Source of the DNA: Arenibacter sp. 6A1 | Lineage (GTDB): Bacteria; Bacteroidota; Bacteroidia; Flavobacteriales; Flavobacteriaceae | Length of the DNA stretch: 64,000 bases | NCBI RefSeq assembly: GCF_012272855.1 | Contig: NZ_JAAXCQ010000008.1 | Span: forward strand, 1 to 64,000 | Direction: 5' to 3' | Shown: positions 15,143 through 23,523 of the stretch, in pieces | Layout of the letters: each line of letters opens with the position of its first letter | How positions within the stretch are numbered: the stretch's first letter is position 1 | The notes under the pieces: model-generated | What the model was told of the DNA's origin: nothing | The model's database searches: none | The model's input: only the letters and a program-made list of their open reading frames with translations | Translations under genes and position numbers: made by a program

Positions 15143-17266
15143 TTACTCTGAAACACTTTCACTAAGCACTTCTTCTTTTTCGCGGAACTTAGGATTGATA
15201 TAGAGTTTTCCTTGCTTCAGTTTTTCCCAGTACACCTTCATGTCGGCACTTATTTCGGGCGACAGAATATACAGTCCTATAATATTGGGAAATGACATCG
15301 CTAGGATCATCATATCTGCAAAGCTCAATACTGCCCCAAGGCTCACAGATGCCCCTAGCACCACAAATACCAAATACAATACTTTATAAACCATCTCTAG
15401 TTTTTTGCTTCGACCAAATAAATAGGTCCACGAGCGCATCCCGTAATAAGACCAAGACACCATTGTAGAAAATGCGAACAACAATACCGCCACGGCCAAC
15501 ACCATTGGGAACCAAGAAACCACGCTACCAAAAGCATCGGAGGTGAGCTCTACCCCTCCCAGGCCATATACTTCGTGCTTCCCTGTAAAAATCAACACCA
15601 AAGCAGTCATAGAACACACCAACATAGTATCTATAAAAGGCTCCACCAAGGAGGTAAATCCATCAGCGATGGGATTGTTGGTCTTTGAGGCACTATGGGC
15701 AATGGCTGCGGAACCAACCCCGGCTTCACTAGAAAAGGCAGCCCGTTGCAACCCTATGATCAGTACTCCTATGAATCCACCTTTTAAGGCTTGGGCAGAA
15801 AAGGCCCCATCTATAATAGAGCGAACCGCCCATCCAATATTTTCTATATTAGTCCCTATGACCACCAAACAGCCCAACACATATAGGATTGCCATAAACG
15901 GAACGACTTTCTCCGTTACCTTGGCAATACTTTTAATTCCACCAATGATGACCATCCCTACTAGGAAGGCAAACCCCACTCCAAACCAAAAACCGTGTTC
16001 TTGTAAAAAAGGAAGCTGTTCGGATACTATTTTAAATGCCTGGTTAGATTGCAGCATATTGCCCCCACCAAAAGAAGCACCGATTCCCAAAATAGCAAAA
16101 AGGGCTGCAAGAAATTTTCCTAGCTTCTTATAGTTTCGTTTTTCCAATCCATAGCGCAAATAATTCATCGGTCCGCCAAAAATCCGCCCCTCATCATCGA
16201 TAAAACGATATTTTACGCCCAAGGTACATTCTGCAAATTTTAGGGACATGGCAAAGAAACCGGCGGTAAACATCCAAAATGTTGCCCCTGCACCTCCTAA
16301 GGAGATCGCTACGGCCACCCCTGCAATATTTCCTAGGCCTACTGTGGCCGATGTAGCGGTTGCCATCGCTTGAAAATGGGTGATGGTACCGGGAGCGTTG
16401 GGGTCGTCATATTTCCCTTTTGCCAGATCTATAGAGTGTAGAAACCCTCTTATATTGATAAATTTTAGTCGGAATGTAAAGAATATACTTCCTAGAATTA
16501 ACCAAATGACGATAAAGGGAATCGTTGTGGTTTTTATATCTCCATTCGGATAATACAATGGCTGCGGCGTCTCATATTGAATGTCCGCTATCTTAATAGC
16601 ACTCATGGAAAGTCCATCTCTAGTGTCAGCGATAAGAGTCCCTTCCTTTACTAGCTGCCCTACAACTCCATTTGCGGTTGCATAAACAACTATTTCCTTA
16701 GCATCATCACCCCTTAGAAGAGCAACTTCCTGTCCTTTTTCAACAGTCGCCCCTTCGGACACCAACCATTTTTCTAAGGTAAAATTTTCATTGGTAGCTT
16801 CCTCCAAAGGAACTACTACGGTACTTTTATCACTATATACCACCGGGTCATAAACTCCTATAGCCGCAAAGGGATCCCAAAATAAAATAGCGCCCAAATA
16901 ATCTACTGCCGGCTGCACATTGCTATTAAATATCTCCGTGATGGATTTTGCCGGAATAGTAAATGTTTTAGAAAAGGTATTCCCGTCCGCATCGGTAACA
17001 CTAACAGCATGTTCCATACCTTCTATTAACCCTGCAGCGGTGTTTTCGTCCAATGCTGTTTGGGGATCACTCCATTTGTACTTATAAGGTGCTTTGCCCC
17101 CTGTAACTTTTACCTCCGCTATTCCGTTGTTTATTTCCTTGGATGGATTGGAAAGTGCTATATCAACCATCATTTGGCTGACTGAGCTAACACGTTCCTG
17201 TGCTATAACAATGGTAGTTAATAAAGAGATTAGTAAAGTGGGGAAAAGTCTTGTTTTTAACATCAA
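15143..17266 (-). CDS. AGCS sodium:amino acid symporter with extracytoplasmic N-terminal extension
   Basis: 707 residues, about 250 longer than a plain alanine/glycine:cation symporter. Layout: signal-like helix 1-24; residues ~30-105 resemble an SprB-type repeat (GGKAPYKYKWSD, then VSVTDADGN); residues ~135-230 resemble a biotinyl/lipoyl-like barrel (WLVSEGATVEKGQEVALL, then ATANGVVGQLVKEGT) without the usual modified lysine motif. From ~250 comes the AGCS transporter core, with ATSATVGLGNIAGVAVAIS, FGGPMNYLRYGLE and SSEAGVGSAAIAHSAS. It should take up alanine, glycine or similar with sodium. The extension probably lies on the periplasmic side. Confidence 0.88.
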   Translation of the reverse strand: MMLKTRLFPTLLISLLTTIVIAQERVSSVSQMMVDIALSNPSKEINNGIAEVKVTGGKAPYKYKWSDPQTALDENTAAGLIEGMEHAVSVTDADGNTFSKTFTIPAKSITEIFNSNVQPAVDYLGAILFWDPFAAIGVYDPVVYSDKSTVVVPLEEATNENFTLEKWLVSEGATVEKGQEVALLRGDDAKEIVVYATANGVVGQLVKEGTLIADTRDGLSMSAIKIADIQYETPQPLYYPNGDIKTTTIPFIVIWLILGSIFFTFRLKFINIRGFLHSIDLAKGKYDDPNAPGTITHFQAMATATSATVGLGNIAGVAVAISLGGAGATFWMFTAGFFAMSLKFAECTLGVKYRFIDDEGRIFGGPMNYLRYGLEKRNYKKLGKFLAALFAILGIGASFGGGNMLQSNQAFKIVSEQLPFLQEHGFWFGVGFAFLVGMVIIGGIKSIAKVTEKVVPFMAILYVLGCLVVIGTNIENIGWAVRSIIDGAFSAQALKGGFIGVLIIGLQRAAFSSEAGVGSAAIAHSASKTNNPIADGFTSLVEPFIDTMLVCSMTALVLIFTGKHEVYGLGGVELTSDAFGSVVSWFPMVLAVAVLLFAFSTMVSWSYYGMRSWTYLFGRSKKLEMVYKVLYLVFVVLGASVSLGAVLSFADMMILAMSFPNIIGLYILSPEISADMKVYWEKLKQGKLYINPKFREKEEVLSESVSE

Positions 17267-17557
17267 ATATCTTTTTCTTTTTCGTTTAAAATTTAAAAAT
17301 CCCCAATTTAACGATAAGAATAAGGCTTCCCAAGGGATTGGGCATATTTCTCTAGGAGTTACCCAGGAAAAAATGGGTTAAAAGCAGGGTATTTAGTAGT
17401 GATTTTCTAGTGTAGGGCCCCTTCACTGCGTTTTGTGTGCTATGACTCTTTCTACTGTCATTCCCAAGAAGGAACGACGCGGCAATCTGCTCCTTTCGTG
17501 TCCTAATTCAACAGATTGCCGCGCTTCACTGCGTTGCGCTCGCAATGACCCTTAGGC
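17267..17557. other. Gene-free stretch with REP-like repeats
   Basis: Between the AGCS gene start and the tRNA-Asn cluster. It holds REP-like sequence at 17455-17549 and a degenerate copy around 17420-17446. No coding region is supported. Confidence 0.55.
17455..17549. repeat. REP-like inverted repeat pair
   Basis: GTCATTCCCAAGAAGGAACG followed by ACGCGGCAATCTG is opposed, 22 bp later, by CAGATTGCCGCGCTTCACTG and CGTTGCGCTCGCAATGAC. The two halves are inverted copies of one palindromic unit. Related single copies occur at 14992-15030 and twice at 17941-18030. Confidence 0.75.
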
Positions 17558-17593
17558 AAAAAAAAAAGAGCTACACTTTCGTGTAGCTCTTTG
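17558..17593 (-). terminator. Terminator after the tRNA-Asn remnant
   Basis: Minus strand AGAGCTACAC-GAAA-GTGTAGCTCT, perfect 10-bp stem with a GAAA loop and a run of ten T residues. Identical to the terminator of the intact tRNA-Asn at 18082-18155. Confidence 0.85.
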
Positions 17594-17601
17594 TAAAGCT
17601 G

Positions 17602-17617
17602 CTCCCCCTCTTGGGCT
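17602..17617 (-). pseudogene. tRNA-Asn 3' remnant
   Basis: CTCCCCCTCTTGGGCT (plus strand) is the last 16 bases of tRNA-Asn in reverse. The sequence between it and the downstream terminator is also kept. The rest of the tRNA is gone, replaced by a CCCTTCGACTACGCTCAGGG repeat at 17618-17637. It is the stub of a third gene copy. Confidence 0.8.
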
Positions 17618-17637
17618 CCCTTCGACTACGCTCAGGG
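17618..17637. repeat. TTCGACTACGCTCAG-type repeat inserted at the tRNA stub
   Basis: CCCTTCGACTACGCTCAGGG has CCCT/AGGG ends and the TACGCTCAG core found in the operon-spacer repeats at 2322-2360 and 25816-25882. Confidence 0.55.
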
Positions 17638-17666
17638 TAAACTTCTCGCCCAAGATTTTCAAAATG

Positions 17667-17696
17667 AAAAAAGCCACTCAAATGAGTGGCTTTTCG
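17667..17696 (-). terminator. Terminator of tRNA-Asn copy 2
   Basis: AAAAGCCACTCA / TGAGTGGCTTTT, a perfect 12-bp stem with a two-base loop, followed on the minus strand by more T residues. It lies 10-35 bp past the tRNA 3' end and differs from the GAAA-loop terminator used by copy 1. Confidence 0.85.
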
Positions 17697-17704
17697 TCGC
17701 TATG

Positions 17705-17778
17705 CTCCCCCTCTTGGGCTCGAACCAAGGACCCTCTGATTAACAGTCAGATGCTCTAACCAACTGAGCTAAGGAGGA
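17705..17778 (-). tRNA. tRNA-Asn (GTT), copy 2
   Basis: 74 bases without an encoded CCA. Acceptor arms TCCTCCT and AGGGGGA pair over 7 bp (one G-U); the D-arm starts GCTCAGTTGGTTAGAGC; the anticodon loop is CTGTTAA with anticodon GTT between CTGA and TCAG stems; the T-arm is CTTGG-TTCGAGC-CCAAG. Identical to copy 1 at 18082-18155. It has its own promoter (17803-17832) and its own terminator. Confidence 0.97.
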
Positions 17779-17802
17779 GTGTTATATTTGCCTTAGCGGC
17801 TG

Positions 17803-17832
17803 CAAATATAATAGGAATTTTAAAACTACCAA
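17803..17832 (-). promoter_or_regulatory. Promoter of tRNA-Asn copy 2
   Basis: Minus-strand TTG (17832-17830), 19-base spacer, TATATTTG (17810-17803). It matches the consensus exactly, 25 bp before the tRNA. Confidence 0.75.
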
Positions 17833-17940
17833 TCGAATCCAAAATAATTTTACGCCTTATTTTTGTTAAAGTTTTTTAAAGTGAATTTAGTCAAGATAGT
17901 AAGGGATCAAGCAAGCTGTATAATTCTTGTTCCAATTAAA

Positions 17941-18030
17941 CAGCTTGCCGCGCTCCACTCTGTTCCGATCGCAATGACGGTCCATTCTCGAACAGATTGC
18001 CGCGCACCACTGCGTTCTGCTTGCAATGAC
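17941..18030. repeat. REP-like repeat, two direct copies
   Basis: CAGCTTGCCGCGCTCCACTC...ATCGCAATGAC (17941-17979) and CAGATTGCCGCGCACCACTG...CTTGCAATGAC (17992-18030) are direct copies of the same unit seen at 17512-17549. They follow the T-run of the tRNA-Asn copy 1 terminator. Confidence 0.75.
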
Positions 18031-18038
18031 TATTGGGC

Positions 18039-18073
18039 AAAAAAAAAGAGCTACACTTTCGTGTAGCTCTTTG
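18039..18073 (-). terminator. Terminator of tRNA-Asn copy 1
   Basis: Minus strand AGAGCTACAC-GAAA-GTGTAGCTCT plus T-run, starting about 10 bp after the tRNA 3' end. Confidence 0.88.
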
Positions 18074-18081
18074 TAAAGCTG

Positions 18082-18155
18082 CTCCCCCTCTTGGGCTCGA
18101 ACCAAGGACCCTCTGATTAACAGTCAGATGCTCTAACCAACTGAGCTAAGGAGGA
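18082..18155 (-). tRNA. tRNA-Asn (GTT), copy 1
   Basis: Base-for-base identical to the gene at 17705-17778, with the same acceptor, D-, anticodon and T-arms and no encoded CCA. The upstream copy in transcription order. Confidence 0.97.
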
Positions 18156-18181
18156 GTGTTATTATATTGCCTTAGCGGGTG

Positions 18182-18212
18182 CAAAGATAGAAGCTTTTTT
18201 AGATTCCCCAAA
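18182..18212 (-). promoter_or_regulatory. Promoter of tRNA-Asn copy 1
   Basis: Minus-strand TTTG (18212-18209), 19 bases, TATCTTTG (18189-18182). The -33 element is embedded in the left arm of the rseP terminator. Confidence 0.75.
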
Positions 18213-18252
18213 CAAAAACCGAAACTTTTTTAAAAAATATCGGTTTTTGTTT
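18210..18252 (-). terminator. Intrinsic terminator of rseP
   Basis: AAACAAAAACCGA / TCGGTTTTTGTTT, perfect 13-bp arms around a 17-base AT-rich loop, beginning 7 bp past the rseP stop codon. Confidence 0.8.
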
Positions 18253-18258
18253 CCAGGC

Positions 18259-19575
18259 CTAAATAAATCGCTTCACAATATTCCAGATATCGTTCCCAAA
18301 CACTACTGCCATTAGCCCCATAAGGATCACAAAACCAATAATTTGTCCTGTTTCCAATACTTTTTCACTTGGTTTACGACCCGAAATCATCTCGTATAAC
18401 AAAAACATCACGTGTCCACCATCCAAGGCCGGAATCGGCAGAATATTTAAAAATGCCAACCATACCGAGAACATCGCCATAAAATTCCAGAAGAACAACC
18501 AGTTCCAAGTTTCTGGCATCAGCTCTACAATTCCGATAGGTCCTTTTACCTGCTTATAAGCGCCTGTTTTGGTATTAAAGATTACCTTAAACTGTCGTAT
18601 CTGATCTGTCAGTACTTGTATGGTTCTGTTATAACCTGCAGGGATGGCCGCAAAAAAGCCGTACTCATCGGTAACCCATAGGTCTTCTGTATCTGATAAT
18701 ACCCCGATAACGCCCTCTTCTGGCACCTGTAATTGCAATTCCTTAATGCCACCATCGCGTTTTACCTGAAGCGCCAAGGATTTATTAGGCGATGCCTTGA
18801 TGATTTTGGTAAACTGGTCCCAATAGATCACTTCCTCGCCATTGACCGCTAAAATCTCATCTCCCACCAATATTCCGGCCTTTTTGGCTGCCATAGTATC
18901 TACTACCGAAGCTATTTTAGCCTTGGACCTGTACCCTAGGAAATTCTTGCCCAAAGTAGAAAAGACCGTTTCTTTCCCCTCATCCGATAATGGAAAGGTT
19001 AATTGTTCTCCATCTCTATTTACCGTAATCTTGTCTCCAAGGATGATATCTAACTTGGCATCGGTAAATTTTTTGGTCTTTTTATCATCGACCGCCAAAA
19101 TCTGATCTCCGGTCTTCAGTCCCAATTGCTCACCAATAGAATCTACTACGATTCCATATTTTAAGTTGTCAGACGGAATATAGCTGTCCCCATTGCTAAA
19201 CAATAACACCGTATAAATTCCCCATGCCAACAAAAAGTTTACAATAACTCCACCGGTCATTATAATTAAACGTTGCCAAGCTGGCTTAGAACGGAACTCC
19301 CATGGTTGGGGCTCTTGTTTCATCTGTTCGGTATCCATGCTCTCGTCTATCATTCCCGAGATCTTGACATAACCGCCCAAAGGCAACCACCCGATACCGT
19401 ATTCGGTATCGCCTATTTTCTTTTTGAAAAGTGAAAACTTTACATCGAAAAACAAATAGAACTTCTCTACTTTGGTTTTAAAATATTTTGCTGGAAGAAA
19501 ATGGCCCAATTCGTGAAGAATGACCAAAATGGATATGATGAGTACAAACTGTACTATCTGAATTGCTACTGTCAT
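18259..19575 (-). CDS. rseP: Site-2 zinc metalloprotease RseP
   Basis: 438 residues, normal length. Zinc site HELGH at 21-25 in the first membrane helix; the third ligand lies in PALDGGH near 384-388, just before the C-terminal membrane helices. Two PDZ-like segments sit between (around SIGEQLGLKTGDQILAVDD and KAGILVGDEILAVNGEE). It cleaves membrane-spanning substrates such as anti-sigma factors within the inner membrane. No rasP-linked genes (dxr, frr, cdsA) are adjacent; it is monocistronic with its own promoter and terminator. Confidence 0.95.
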   Translation of the reverse strand: MTVAIQIVQFVLIISILVILHELGHFLPAKYFKTKVEKFYLFFDVKFSLFKKKIGDTEYGIGWLPLGGYVKISGMIDESMDTEQMKQEPQPWEFRSKPAWQRLIIMTGGVIVNFLLAWGIYTVLLFSNGDSYIPSDNLKYGIVVDSIGEQLGLKTGDQILAVDDKKTKKFTDAKLDIILGDKITVNRDGEQLTFPLSDEGKETVFSTLGKNFLGYRSKAKIASVVDTMAAKKAGILVGDEILAVNGEEVIYWDQFTKIIKASPNKSLALQVKRDGGIKELQLQVPEEGVIGVLSDTEDLWVTDEYGFFAAIPAGYNRTIQVLTDQIRQFKVIFNTKTGAYKQVKGPIGIVELMPETWNWLFFWNFMAMFSVWLAFLNILPIPALDGGHVMFLLYEMISGRKPSEKVLETGQIIGFVILMGLMAVVFGNDIWNIVKRFI

Positions 19576-19604
19576 TAAATCTCTGTTTAATTTTATAAAA
19601 CAAA

Positions 19605-19612
19605 CAAAAGTA
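19605..19612 (-). promoter_or_regulatory. -7 promoter box TACTTTTG of rseP
   Basis: CAAAAGTA on the plus strand, i.e. TACTTTTG on the minus strand, 30 bp before the rseP start. Confidence 0.55.
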
Positions 19613-19697
19613 CATTTTTAGAAAGTCTTAAAAAAAGAAACTATGAAGGCGTACTAATTTTTAAGAAACAATTAGCAGCAAAACACCCCCCTTTTCC

Positions 19698-19728
19698 TTG
19701 AAATGTCGTACCGTGTAGTCTACCTTTG
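19698..19728 (+). promoter_or_regulatory. Promoter of the SCO-family gene
   Basis: TTG (19698-19700), 20-base spacer, TACCTTTG (19721-19728). The start codon follows after only 11 bases, so the transcript has almost no leader. Confidence 0.7.
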
Positions 19729-19739
19729 TAAAAAAAAAC

Positions 19740-20417
19740 ATGCTTTCTTATTTCAGTAAATTAAAATCTAGGGGGATAGCCCTTTTTATTGTTTCTTCCA
19801 TCATCGTTTTTTTGTTCTATCACGCCCTGCAGCCCCAGAAAATACTACCGATCTACCAACCTGCCATGGTAAACTTTGAGTTGGTAGACACTACCATGCA
19901 GCACATTAAGAAATACCATACCGTAGCCGATTTTTCCTTTGTGAACCAAAACGGAAAAGAGATTACCCAGGCAGATTATGAGGGCAAGATATATATAGCC
20001 GATTTTTTCTTTACCACCTGCCCTACCATTTGCCCTATTATGACCAAAAATATGGCCGACATCCAACAAAAGATCTTAAATGATGAGGAGGTGATGTTGC
20101 TTTCACATACGGTTACCCCGGATATCGATTCTGTACCCCAATTAAAAGAATATGCCCTGGAACAAGGCGTCTTGGACCACAAATGGAACTTGGTCACGGG
20201 CGATAAGAAAGAACTCTACGAAATGGCAAGAAAATCGTATATGGCGGTTAAAACCGATGGCGATGGCGGTCCCTACGATATGATCCATACCGAGAACTTT
20301 ATCCTGGTCGACAAGGAAAGAAGAATCAGAGGTTTTTATGACGGGACAAAATCCGAGGATATAGAAAAATTATTGGAAGACTTGGAAATCCTAAAATCGT
20401 CTTACCAGAAAAAATAA
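19740..20417 (+). CDS. SCO1/SenC-family copper chaperone-like protein
   Basis: 225 residues. One N-terminal membrane anchor (about 14-30) followed by a thioredoxin-fold SCO domain outside the cytoplasm. The metal/redox motif C-x3-C is in TTCPTICPIM, and the third ligand His is in DMIHTENFILVDKE. These proteins deliver copper or reduce thiols during cytochrome oxidase assembly. No oxidase genes lie beside it here. It precedes the feo operon by 117 bp but has a separate promoter between them, so a shared role is not implied. Confidence 0.92.
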   Translation: MLSYFSKLKSRGIALFIVSSIIVFLFYHALQPQKILPIYQPAMVNFELVDTTMQHIKKYHTVADFSFVNQNGKEITQADYEGKIYIADFFFTTCPTICPIMTKNMADIQQKILNDEEVMLLSHTVTPDIDSVPQLKEYALEQGVLDHKWNLVTGDKKELYEMARKSYMAVKTDGDGGPYDMIHTENFILVDKERRIRGFYDGTKSEDIEKLLEDLEILKSSYQKK

Positions 20418-20497
20418 AATAGCAATACATTCCCCATAAATGGAGAAATTTTAAGAATTCTTTAATTTATTTTCCCCCTTTAATGGCGCTTTTTGTT

Positions 20498-20505
20498 TAT
20501 TTTTG
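20498..20505 (+). promoter_or_regulatory. -7 promoter box TATTTTTG of the feo operon
   Basis: TAnnTTTG box 30 bp before the TTG start codon of feoA. No Fur-type palindrome was recognised around it. Confidence 0.55.
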
Positions 20506-20534
20506 CTCTTAATTAAAATCAATCTAAATAAAAA

Positions 20535-20780
20535 TTGATTACAACCGTAGCACATTTAAAACGAGGGCAAAGGGGAATCATCAAAGAATTTGCCGAAGGA
20601 ATACTTCCCATAAAACTATTGGAAATGGGATGTTTGCCCGGCAATGAAATAGAATTGGTTCAGGTAGCCCCTTTAAAGGACCCCATTTATATTAATGTCA
20701 ATGGATCGCACATCGCCATTAGGCGTGCCATGGCAGAATTAATAGAGTTAGAAATCATTGAAGATTCTCCCTTACTATGA
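20535..20780 (+). CDS. feoA: Ferrous iron transport protein A
   Basis: 81 residues, SH3-like FeoA domain, starting at a TTG codon: no ATG occurs until residue ~37, and the TTG gives the expected N-terminus (MITTVAHLKRGQRGII). Core motifs are ILPIKLLEMGCLPGNEIELVQ and PIYINVNGSHIAIRRAMA. It modulates FeoB, probably through its cytoplasmic domain. Its TGA overlaps the feoB ATG (ATGA), so the two are translationally coupled. Confidence 0.92.
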   Translation: MITTVAHLKRGQRGIIKEFAEGILPIKLLEMGCLPGNEIELVQVAPLKDPIYINVNGSHIAIRRAMAELIELEIIEDSPLL

Positions 20781-23014
20781 GTAAACAGATCAAGGTTGCA
20801 TTAATAGGCAACCCCAACACTGGTAAAACCTCCGTTTTTAATCAACTTACTGGCTTAAAACAAAAGGTGGGCAACTACCCGGGCATCACCGTAGAGAAAA
20901 AAGAAGGTGTTTGCAAACTGCCAAGGGGCGTAAAGGCCCATATCCTGGATTTACCCGGGACTTATAGCCTTAATACGACCTCTTTGGACGAAAGTGTGGC
21001 GGTAGAATTATTGCTGAACAAGAACGACAAGGACTATCCGGATGTTGCCGTCGTAATTAGCGATGTAGAGAACCTAAAGCGTAACCTGTTACTGTTTACC
21101 CAAATAAAGGATCTTAAAATCCCTACCATCCTAGTCATCAATATGGCCGATAGGATGAGCCGTACCGGGATTTCCCTGGATATAGACCTCCTAGAAGAAA
21201 AACTAGATACTAAAATTGCCTTGGTCAGTACCAGAAAAGGTACGGGTATAGACCGTATAAAGGAACTAATAGCCGATTATAAAAACCTTTCTGTAGGGCC
21301 GGTGATCGATACTACCGTTATTGCTCCCGCCTATTTTGACAAACTAAAGGACACCTTCCCCAAGGAAGATTTATATAAGTTGTGGCTGGTCATCACCCAG
21401 GACGTCAACTTTATGCCCATAGAGAAGACCCCTATCAAGATACCGTCCGATTTTGCTACCAAATCCAAGCCAGAATTAAAGCGCTTACAGCAAAAGGAAA
21501 CCATCCTACGATATCAATTTATAAACGGCATCTTAAAACAGGCCTATAAGGTCGATATTAATGCCGCCAAAGGCCTACGGGCCAGTTTGGACAAGATTTT
21601 GACCCATAAGGTTTTTGGGTACTTGATCTTTTTTGTGATTTTGCTCACTATTTTCCAAGCGATCTACGATTGGAGCAGCTACCCAATGGATTTCATAGAC
21701 GAGCTTTTTGCCTCTTCCAGTGAATGGGTAAAAGATACGTTACCGCCTGGGGTCTTCACCGACCTAGTCGCCGAGGGTATCCTCGCCGGTATTGGGGGAG
21801 TCGTTATTTTTATCCCTCAAATTGCCTTTTTATTCCTTTTTATAGCCCTCTTGGAAGAGTCGGGCTATATGAGTAGAGTGGTATTCTTAATGGACCGTTT
21901 AATGCGTCCCTTTGGATTGAGCGGTAAGAGTGTGGTACCGTTAATTTCCGGTACCGCCTGTGCTATCCCGGCCATTATGGCCACCAGAACCATTGAAAAC
22001 TGGAAGGAACGCCTTATCACCATATTGGTCACTCCCTTTACCACCTGTTCTGCCCGTTTGCCGGTGTACCTGATTATTATTGCCCTGGTCATTCCCGAAG
22101 GCCGATTCTTGGGACTCAGCTATCAGGCATTGACCCTTATGTTCCTGTACCTTATTGGGTTTGGGGCGGCGATTGTTTCGGCCATGATCCTCAATAAAAT
22201 CATGAAAATAAAAGGGAAGTCCTTTTTTGTGATGGAAATGCCCAATTACAAACTCCCCCTACTAAAAAATGTGGTCTATACCGTTTGGGAAAAGACTAAA
22301 AGTTTTGTCCTAGGGGCTGGTAAAATAATCTTGGCTTTTTCTATTATCCTATGGTTCTTGGGCTCTAACGGCTATGCAGACGACTTTGAAAATGCCGAGA
22401 CCATTGTAGCGAACAGGATTGAAAAAGAAGGCTTTACCGATTATAACAACAATAATATAACCGAAAACCTTACGGCATATAAAGCAGCCTTACAAGACAG
22501 CATACAACAAAAAACTTATACTATTACTGCCCAGGCCCTTCAAGATTCCCTAGCGTTAAAGCAAGAAATCTTGTTCCAAAAGGCCAAAAACCAGGAAATA
22601 GCAGGCCATAAATTAGAGAATTCCTATATGGGATATATGGGCAAGGCCATAGAACCTATTGTACGCCCCTTGGGATACGATTGGAAAATTGGTATTGCCG
22701 TACTGACTTCCTTTGCCGCAAGAGAGGTGTTTGTAGGTACCCTGGCCACTATTTACAGTGTGGGTAGCGACGAGGAAGAAACCATTAAAAACAGAATGGG
22801 CGCCGAAATAGATTCGGTTACCAAAAAGCCATTGTTTAACCTGGCTTCCGGTATTTCCCTATTGCTGTTCTACGCCTTTGCCATGCAGTGTATGAGTACC
22901 TTAGCCATTGTAAAACGCGAAACGGGCACCTGGAAATGGCCAGCCGCCCAACTAGTATTTATGAGTCTTTTTGCGTATATTATAGCATTAATAGCGTATC
23001 AACTATTAAAGTAA
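20777..23014 (+). CDS. feoB: Ferrous iron transporter B
   Basis: 745 residues. N-terminal G domain with GNPNTGKTS (G1, residues 11-19), DLPGTYSL (G3) and NMAD (G4). A membrane domain follows from about 275 with two Gate motifs, containing CAIPAIMATRTI and CSARLPVYLIIIALV. A ~90-residue charged insert before the last helices is common in Bacteroidota FeoB. It imports Fe2+ across the inner membrane in a GTP-dependent way. Coupled to feoA by ATGA and to the next small gene by TAATG. Confidence 0.97.
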   Translation: MSKQIKVALIGNPNTGKTSVFNQLTGLKQKVGNYPGITVEKKEGVCKLPRGVKAHILDLPGTYSLNTTSLDESVAVELLLNKNDKDYPDVAVVISDVENLKRNLLLFTQIKDLKIPTILVINMADRMSRTGISLDIDLLEEKLDTKIALVSTRKGTGIDRIKELIADYKNLSVGPVIDTTVIAPAYFDKLKDTFPKEDLYKLWLVITQDVNFMPIEKTPIKIPSDFATKSKPELKRLQQKETILRYQFINGILKQAYKVDINAAKGLRASLDKILTHKVFGYLIFFVILLTIFQAIYDWSSYPMDFIDELFASSSEWVKDTLPPGVFTDLVAEGILAGIGGVVIFIPQIAFLFLFIALLEESGYMSRVVFLMDRLMRPFGLSGKSVVPLISGTACAIPAIMATRTIENWKERLITILVTPFTTCSARLPVYLIIIALVIPEGRFLGLSYQALTLMFLYLIGFGAAIVSAMILNKIMKIKGKSFFVMEMPNYKLPLLKNVVYTVWEKTKSFVLGAGKIILAFSIILWFLGSNGYADDFENAETIVANRIEKEGFTDYNNNNITENLTAYKAALQDSIQQKTYTITAQALQDSLALKQEILFQKAKNQEIAGHKLENSYMGYMGKAIEPIVRPLGYDWKIGIAVLTSFAAREVFVGTLATIYSVGSDEEETIKNRMGAEIDSVTKKPLFNLASGISLLLFYAFAMQCMSTLAIVKRETGTWKWPAAQLVFMSLFAYIIALIAYQLLK

Positions 23015-23169
23015 TGATGAACATAATTCAACATATTCTAGTCTATATTACCTTGGCCCTGGCTGTAGGATATATCACCAAGAAATTCTTCTTGCCCAAG
23101 TCTTTATTTGCCGGCAAAAGAAAGAACAATAAAAAGAATTGTGGCGACGGCGGTTGCGGTTGTTCCTAG
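23014..23169 (+). CDS. FeoB-associated cysteine-rich membrane protein
   Basis: 51 residues: one membrane helix (IIQHILVYITLALAVGYI), a basic stretch, then a Cys-rich tail KNCGDGGCGCS. The start ATG shares its A with the feoB stop (TAATG); a second ATG follows directly, so 50 residues is also possible. Small proteins of this kind close many feo operons in Bacteroidota and resemble the FeoB-associated Cys-rich family. The cysteines may bind iron or form a cluster; that is inference. Confidence 0.85.
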   Translation: MMNIIQHILVYITLALAVGYITKKFFLPKSLFAGKRKNNKKNCGDGGCGCS

Positions 23170-23523
23170 TATCAGTAGTAGGAACAAACCCACCCTGCCC
23201 ATTTTCTTGGCCTATAGACAGCTCTGCCAATTGTGGTGAATAATACCCCTTTTTTTAAGTTGGGCGTTCCCCTAGCGGGTCGCTCTTTCCGCTATATCTT
23301 TTTTAAAGGCCCCTTGGCCCTCTAAAAAAGGATGCCGCTGCAATAGCTAACGCGGGATTCTGTGAAAAGAGAGAAGAGAGAAAAGAAAAAAGAGGATCAC
23401 ACCTCAAATACACCGAGTTGCATTTGCCGTGGGTGGCCAGCCAAGCGATGTCTATGCCATTATTCTACAAATAGAAAGATTTTTTAATACTATATCTTAC
23501 TCTAACTACAGTGTTAAAAAATG
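23170..23523. other. Gene-free stretch after the feo operon
   Basis: Apart from the dispersed structured element at 23262-23353 nothing is recognised. Purine-rich sequence around 23360-23395 has no reading frame. Confidence 0.55.
23262..23353 (-). repeat. Dispersed structured element, copy 4
   Basis: Runs GGGCGTTCCCC to AGCTAACGC in reverse. In its own sense the hairpin arms are CTTTTTTAGAGGGCC and GGCCTTTAAAAAAG. They differ from copy 2 at several positions on both sides. Confidence 0.85.

Noticed and set aside
17887-18105. Open frame across the REP repeats and tRNA-Asn region
   Set aside because: Runs through a terminator and into a tRNA gene; no start context and no protein features.
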